A DNA stretch of 64,000 nt, taken from contig CP136067.1 in the NCBI GenBank assembly GCA_032622095.1, positions 92,556,707 through 92,620,706 on the forward strand, in the 5' to 3' direction. The translations under genes were made by a program, and so were the position numbers. Shown piece by piece: positions 58,288 to 64,000 of this stretch. The stretch comes from Siphonodentalium dalli (Eukaryota > Mollusca > Scaphopoda > Gadilida > Siphonodentaliidae). How positions within the stretch are numbered: position 1 is the first letter of the stretch; the number at the start of each line of letters is the position of its first letter. Under the pieces are notes generated by a model. The model worked only from the letters and a program-made list of their open reading frames with translations, ran no database searches and was not told where the DNA came from.

Positions 58288-59287
58288 CCCTTCCTCTTCC
58301 TTGTCTATATCAACGATTTACCAGACAACATACTTTCTTTTACGAGAATGTACGCCGACGACACATGTCCAACAAATAGTCACTATGACCTTAATGAATT
58401 AGGCCGCGTCATGAATAGTGACCTCCAAATCATAGCACAATGGTCAGAAAACTGGTTAGTAAACTGTAATCCTTCTAAAACAATTAGTATGTCCTATGCA
58501 CTAACGGGGACTTCTGGGGAATCCCCGACTTAACCTTTAAACAGGATCCAATCTCATTTGTTGAAACACATAAACACATCGGTCTGGAACTCCAAGCTAA
58601 CTTAAAATGGAATAATCACCTAAATGGTATAAAAACAGAATAGCCTCACGCTTAGCACAGCTCCGAAGATTTAAGTATCAGCTTGACCGAAGATCGCTTG
58701 AAAGCATTTATAAAACTTTTATCCTACCACTATTTGATTACTCCGATGTAGTCTGGGATTGTGCCCCCAAATACCTAACCGATAAGCTCGACCGATTACA
58801 TTGCGAAGCCGCCCGAACAGTTAGTGGCCTCACACGGTCAGTGTCCAATATAAACCTCCTAAATGAAGTTGGCTGGCCAACACTGAGCAAGAGAAGAGAG
58901 ATCCATAAACTACAAGCAATGTATAAAATAATAAATGACGATGCCCCCGAATACCTACAAAATCTTCTAACACCTAGATCATCTGAAGTCTCTGGATATA
59001 ACTTGAGAAAACCGGGAAAATTCTATTCTTACTTCTGTAACACCGAGCATTTAAAAAAATCATTCTTCCCCGCTACTTTAAAATCGTGGAATGACATACC
59101 CACAGAAATAACAGATGCCGAATCTATGGCAGCCTACGTTCCGATATGTTCCAAAATTATATCTCTGACAGCCCCCAATGCCATTGTAGAAATCCATGCG
59201 AAGATACATACCACTACCTCTGGGCGTGTCCCCTATTTCACACCGAACGAATGGAAATGTGTCAAAAATTATACCAAGAAGGACTGA
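58288..59287 (+). pseudogene. LINE RT palm and C-terminal region, broken frames
   Basis: It begins with PFLFLVYINDLPDN in the same frame after the stop. The catalytic MYADDT is at 58348-58365, then NWLVNCNPSKT. A frame change follows near 58530. Later frames read LDRLHCEAARTVSGLT-like and, in the open frame 58841-59287, LLNEVGWPTLSKRREIHKLQ, MYKIINDDAPEYL, FFPATLKSWNDIP - the usual C-terminal region of CR1/Jockey elements. Confidence 0.85.
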
Positions 59288-59670
59288 AAATTACACTGTG
59301 ACATATCAATCATTTACTTCTCGGAATTCCCGATATCTCAAATAGAAGAAACAAAATTCTCTTCAAAATAGTCCATCGATATATAACAGCGACTAAACGA
59401 TTCGAAGTCGGATAATCAAACGCATTTCATAATAAAACGCATTTCAGAATAGCCACAAAAAGCAAATTAGTCACAAATCGGTTTTGGCACCTACCATCCC
59501 AAACCACGAACCCACTCATTTGTAACTGTAAATATGTTTAACCTATATATGATTTTGAATCTTTCCTTTACCATTTTGTATGAATAATATTATTGTAAAC
59601 AGGGAGAGGGGCAAAGTAAGTTTTTGTAACTTGTCCCCAATCCCTTTTGTATTATTCGATATACAAATAA

Positions 59671-61480
59671 AATATGTTTAAAGTAAACAAGGTGTTTGGG
59701 TCCAAAACACAAAACAGCCATTTGCACAGCATGGAACAGAAAAAAAGCGTCCCGCTGTAGTCTCTTCCCGATATGGTAGCAATAAAGAGCGTTTTGTGAC
59801 TTTGGCCAGTGATTTTCAGAGGTTTTGGAGGTTCAAATGATGTCCGTTTAACCACACCAACTGATATATTTAGAATGTACAGTCTCCTACATGTAAGTGT
59901 CTGAGACACAGATAATCACCCACGGTCGCTTCGTGCCATTACGTGGCCTCAGACACTTAACTCAGTCATATCCTTGATATAAACAGTTATATTATGGCGA
60001 CCTGTTTTTATCAAGCTTACATTGTATCACGCTGCAGATATGTCGGTAGGATATAAATACTTCTATACTGCATGTGGAGAAGTTCTACACTCCGTTATAT
60101 AATCACAATTTGCGTGCGTTGACGAGAGGCGCCCTTGAGTAATATCGGCGTGTTTGTTGATGAGAATGTCCTTGTAAATATGTGCTGAACTGCAATAAAA
60201 TATCGCCGCTTCGGGGAAAAGTTTTCACACCATTGGTTATTTGTTAAACGATTACTAGCTTGGCTTGTATTCCAATAACACCCACTTTGCCATATACAGG
60301 GACGTGTTTTCCGTTTGGGTGGGGCGTCAAGCTTGATAAATACACGATATATTGATATATCGGCTCTATATGCTGACAAAATACTTGTCAATGTCACAGC
60401 TATTTTCCAGCTGTGTTCAATGTTATCACCGAAGTGAAACAAACTCTCTTTACTTCTACCACAGCAGGAATAGACTAACAATGAATGCTCTTTGTTGTTC
60501 CATGCCGTCCAGAACTTTCTGATTCGCAAAATAATTATAAAATCGGCGAGCTAACACCTCCACGTCTTCCGCGAAAGACACTCGACGAGATCATATGCTC
60601 TAAGCAATGGCTACTTCTACGAACACGCTTAGACATCGCGGAAACTCTCTTAAATACGTGTACGTTCCTCAGTGAAGAAAATAATGCTTATAGATTGTTC
60701 GTGTGTGATATCCAGAATATATACACACCGTATGAATAGTTGTCTGCCCATCGTATTGCTTCTATTGTTGAAGAGTAATATAAATTGGTTAATAAATCCC
60801 GGGAAGTTACTCATGGTCTTATCACACGTTCACGCATTCACATACTGAATAGATTCCGGTAATTCAGTTAATTAACTTCGCTCTAACCGATGATAATTCA
60901 TGCACAGCGCACACAGTGTAACACCTTTGGTGTAGTTTCATGGGTCCCAATCCATGTGTCATGCATCATATGGCTGTTTGTTGTAATTATTACATGAACA
61001 TCACTGCACATGAATGAATGGTAATCAATCAACTAACTGCTATGCTATACATTCACCAAAGTCTTCAAATTATATTCAACCACGCGTTACCATGCAGTAA
61101 GCCAAATTTATTATAAATGAAGTTTTGATAGATATATCGTGGCCAATATATGCGATATGAGATACATGTACACCGTCGTATAGCCACAGTCGTGATGACA
61201 AAATTACCAATTTACTCATCATGGTATTTACCTAATCCTGAACATTTTAAGGTCAACTATTGACATGTCCACGTAAATATTAATGCCCACACTGCATGTA
61301 GCACATATAGGACGAAAGCCACATGCCGCACTGTTTTGCTACGACGGGCGTTACCATGAATGGTTTACCCATCTGATATGACATGATCCGGTTGATAAAA
61401 CTAAGATTGAATTTTGTTAATGAAACTCTGCCCGCGCAAATTTGGTTATTATCGCGGTAACCCGCGATGCTATAATACAG
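59671..61480. other. Unassigned DNA
   Basis: The 144-codon minus-strand frame 60095-60529 and the 84-codon plus-strand frame 60485-60739 have no recognised domain or splice context and are not called as genes. Confidence 0.5.
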
Positions 61481-61481
61481 T

Positions 61482-61713
61482 GCACTCCAGACAGTCACAC
61501 CACGGGGGTAATCAATGTACCCAGGCAGAAACGCGATCTGTCCCGCGATCAGAATTGAAATGTCGAATTTTCTCAGAATAGTGGCAATAACGGAGAAGCG
61601 CGTTTGGTGGATCCCACTTCGCGGCCACTATTGGGCGAATCGCGTACAGGGCGGGCGCGATTGAAACGTAATGTTTTCATGTGAATTCGCGATAGACGCG
61701 ATAGCTTGGGCAT
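61482..61713. mobile_element. MITE copy 2 (GCGTCTATC ends, opposite orientation)
   Basis: GCACTCCAGACAGT at the left and TCATGTGAATTCGCGATAGACGC at the right are the reverse complements of the ends of the copy at 55712. Confidence 0.55.
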
Positions 61714-61737
61714 TTATTATGTTAAAACTAAGACAAA

Positions 61738-61880
61738 ATTAAAGGCCACTAAACCGCACGTCCCCAAATAAGGTGGCTTTATATGACCAATGACTTTTTA
61801 GAAATGAAACTTTTGATTCTGGGAATAACCATTAAATCAAACTGTCTATAATTATGTTAAATATACATGATCCGACTCGA
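61738..61880. repeat. Short dispersed repeat, copy 2
   Basis: AAGGCCACTAAACCGCACGT, AAGGTGGCTTTATATGACCA, TTTTTAGAAATGAAAC and TTAAATCAAACTG follow the order of 48195-48335. Confidence 0.6.
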
Positions 61881-63240
61881 TGGTCCCCGTATCATTTATT
61901 TGCAAAAGAACGGAATTTCACCAACAGCGGATTTAGTTATTCAATTTAGTGTATTATCAATAGATACTCACAGCAGTACCAAGCACAATATCATATTTGT
62001 CGAAAAACTCCTATAATAACGTTTTTTTTCTTCTTATAGTCCATGCAGGAGATCGACCCCAAGAAATAACAAATGTTGCTCATTTTGACGTACAAGTGCT
62101 ATCCGGTCTAATTTTGTAGTAAAATATATGTAGATTACGAAAATCCATGATAGCAGTGATGAATTCGTAGCTTAATTGGCGAAAAATGTGTTTTTATTGA
62201 CCTACCCGATGACCGAAAATGAAAGAATTTTCCAGCGACGTCATATTACTACTAGTCCGGGAGCTAATATGGATATCCTTGCACCCCCTGGGACTTAACT
62301 TCTCCCAACTCATTTTGTTCCTTATTATGTCCTTCAACTTTTAAGCAATGTTAGCAAGAAAAATAAGTGGCCGTATAGACTCCAGACAAAATGGCGTCCA
62401 TCATGGCCGCCGTTTTTCAGACCAGACCCTCAAGTCAGTTTTATGCAAATTAAGCGGTGAAAATATTGTAAAATGTATACAAATGTATATATTTTCGTGA
62501 AGCTAAGACATAATGTCACTTTTTTGGGGCAAAATTGAAACTCACCATCCAAGATGGCCACCAATATGGCCGCCGGAAGTTGAAAATATGACTTTTTTTT
62601 ACAAATATCTTCTAGATCGATTCATGCTGTTTGGAACTGGTTGAGTAATGCGACTTTATTTTGTATTTTGTGTAACTGATCATTGGGGCAATTAAATATG
62701 CACTTTTTGTGTTCCTAGCCCCTTCCGTTCCCTCAAAAATTCGAATTTACAGAACGCAGTATAAAATTTCACCAAAAAATCACAATTGGGATTATAGTCA
62801 TATTTTAACAAGAAATGAACAGAACTTTGTAATGTAAGTGATGCATATGATTATACCTATGAATATTCCAACTCACTGGAACCAAAATTCTTACTTTGGC
62901 TCAAAATGGCTGCCAAAATGGCTGCCAAAATATGGAAAATGATAAATATTGCCCCAGCGTGTTCTGCAATCGATTACAAGTTGTGGATGATGTACAAAAT
63001 TGGCTATTCTGCCTTCTATACATTGAATACTAACATGCCTGATGTGCCATGGTTAATTGTTACTATTGTCACCACTGACATCACCAAAAATATTGGACTT
63101 TTCTCTCAAAAACTTGGCTTAAATATCGGCAAAAATTAACTTTTCATGTTTAGACCATTTTTGCAATTAAAATGTAACTATCTTTGGGTTGAAAGGTGTT
63201 TATTGTTTTGGTCTATATTAAATGTGTCACACTACGGGAT
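61881..63240. other. Unassigned DNA with AAGATGGC-type motifs
   Basis: Contains AAAATGGCGTCCATCATGGCCGCC-like clusters, described by their cores: AAATGGCGTCC (62389), ATGGCCGCC (62404), AAGATGGCCACC (62551), ATGGCCGCC (62566), AATGGCTGCC (62906, 62917). The 77-codon frame 62906-63139 starts inside such a cluster and shows no domain. Confidence 0.5.
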
Positions 63241-63261
63241 TTATAGACCAAATTGTTCGCC

Positions 63262-63835
63262 CGATTTTGACAGAACTCTATGCTCTCATTAAGTAGACAT
63301 GGATAAATAATTTATATGCAGCCTGTGTCAGGGAGGACGCAGTTATATAGGGGTGGGTGTAATATAGTGTGTCATTTTGACATATTTCTCGATGGGTTAA
63401 TATATAATGCTATGTTATTATGGTCTGAAATGACTAATATCGAGATTTCTGGTGACCATTCAACGTTTGATACCATTTGATGTCCCGATGGGGTATATTT
63501 TAGAAGTTCTGACACGTCACCAAGCTTCGGTACATGTCACGAAGCTTCGGTACATAGGATGAAAAACCGCCACAGATTTGGGGTTAATGATGCAAGGTCA
63601 CATTTTTCGCCAGATTTCGACAGAACTATATGCTCTCATTAAGTAGACATGGATACACTTCTTGTATGTAGCACTGTGTCAGGGAGGAAGCAGTTATATA
63701 GGGTGGATGTAATATAGTGTGTCATTTTGACATAATTACACCATGGTTTAATATATAATTCCATGATAATTACAAGCTGAAATGACTGATATCAAAGTTT
63801 ATGGTGACCATTCAACGTTTGATGCCATTTGACTT
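63262..63835. repeat. ~348-bp tandem repeat, two copies
   Basis: GACAGAACTCTATGCTCTCA (63269) and GACAGAACTATATGCTCTCA (63618) each begin a block with TTAAGTAGACATGGATA, GTGTCAGGGAGGA, GCAGTTATATAGG, ATATAGTGTGTCATTTTGAC and GGTGACCATTCAACGTTTGA. Between them is a short doublet of CACGAAGCTTCGGTACAT near 63517-63555. Confidence 0.85.
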
Positions 63836-64000
63836 TCAAAGTTACCCCCAACTATTAAAGACTATACACCATTAAAAAAAAAATTGCAAATATCTTATAA
63901 ACAAGTTAATATATCGTAAAAAGCAACATTTAGTGACAGTGGGAGCGCTATTATTAAGATCACTGTGTGAATGGTGAGTGACAGACACCATTAATTATCA

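Larger units (their letters stand above)
56525..59670 (+). mobile_element. 5-prime-truncated LINE, CR1/Jockey-like
   Basis: It holds the end of an APE-type endonuclease, a nearly complete reverse transcriptase and a C-terminal region, followed by a ~380-bp 3-prime UTR ending near ATACAAATAAAATATGTTTA. ORF1 and the first endonuclease motifs are missing. Inactivated by a stop and frameshifts; less decayed than the LINE at 44030. Confidence 0.85.

Noticed and set aside
60095-60529. 144-codon minus-strand frame
   Set aside because: No domain, no periodicity, no splice context; an open frame of this length can occur by chance here.

Overview
The window is eukaryotic, intron-bearing, repeat-saturated DNA, most likely from a mollusc (bivalve or gastropod). 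Grounds: AT-rich DNA with GT-AG introns, several degenerate non-LTR retrotransposons, many short inverted-repeat elements and tandem satellites, and dispersed repeats of a type I associate with molluscs (the AGCTCACCTGAGACGAAG family and GGGCCATAACTC arrays). No prokaryotic gene organisation, rRNA, tRNA or CRISPR was seen.

Layout. 1-14769: four large tandem units (4085, 2406, 4085 and about 4193 bp). Each is built from a ~140-150 bp minisatellite on the flanks (both orientations), a GTGTGC tract, a ~162 bp minisatellite core and, in three complete copies, a minus-strand reverse-transcriptase relic. 14860-16560: a 1422-bp TA-flanked inverted-repeat element inside a palindrome-rich tract. 16.7-21.3 kb: mostly unassigned DNA with two dispersed repeats. 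21307-32530: the one convincing host gene, five coding exons on the plus strand, predicted to encode a CARD, a second RIG-I-type CARD, a short linker and a C-terminal beta-propeller-like domain. All splice junctions agree in phase; the only break is a frame change in exon 3 consistent with one missing G, after which the sequence as read would give a 236-residue tandem-CARD product without the propeller. 32.5-34.3 kb: two minisatellites, the first starting at the stop codon. 35.1-38.7 kb: two tandem fold-back structures whose inverted arms are 131-bp repeat arrays. 38.7-43.7 kb: dispersed repeats and MITEs. 44.0-46.5 kb: decayed L1/Tx1-like LINE with zf-RVT domain. 46.8-47.5 kb: GGGCCATAACTC array. 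47.8-48.3 kb: minus-strand RT relic. 50.5-55.6 kb: CACTGTTAGAAA inverted-repeat elements and a ~1.03-kb tandem duplication. 56.5-59.7 kb: CR1/Jockey-like LINE with a stop just after VPQG. 59.7-64 kb: unassigned DNA, one MITE and a ~348-bp tandem repeat.

The gene architecture (death-fold interaction domains on a propeller) suggests an intracellular sensor or adaptor in innate immunity or apoptosis. That role is inferred from domains only. Everything else is mobile or repetitive DNA.
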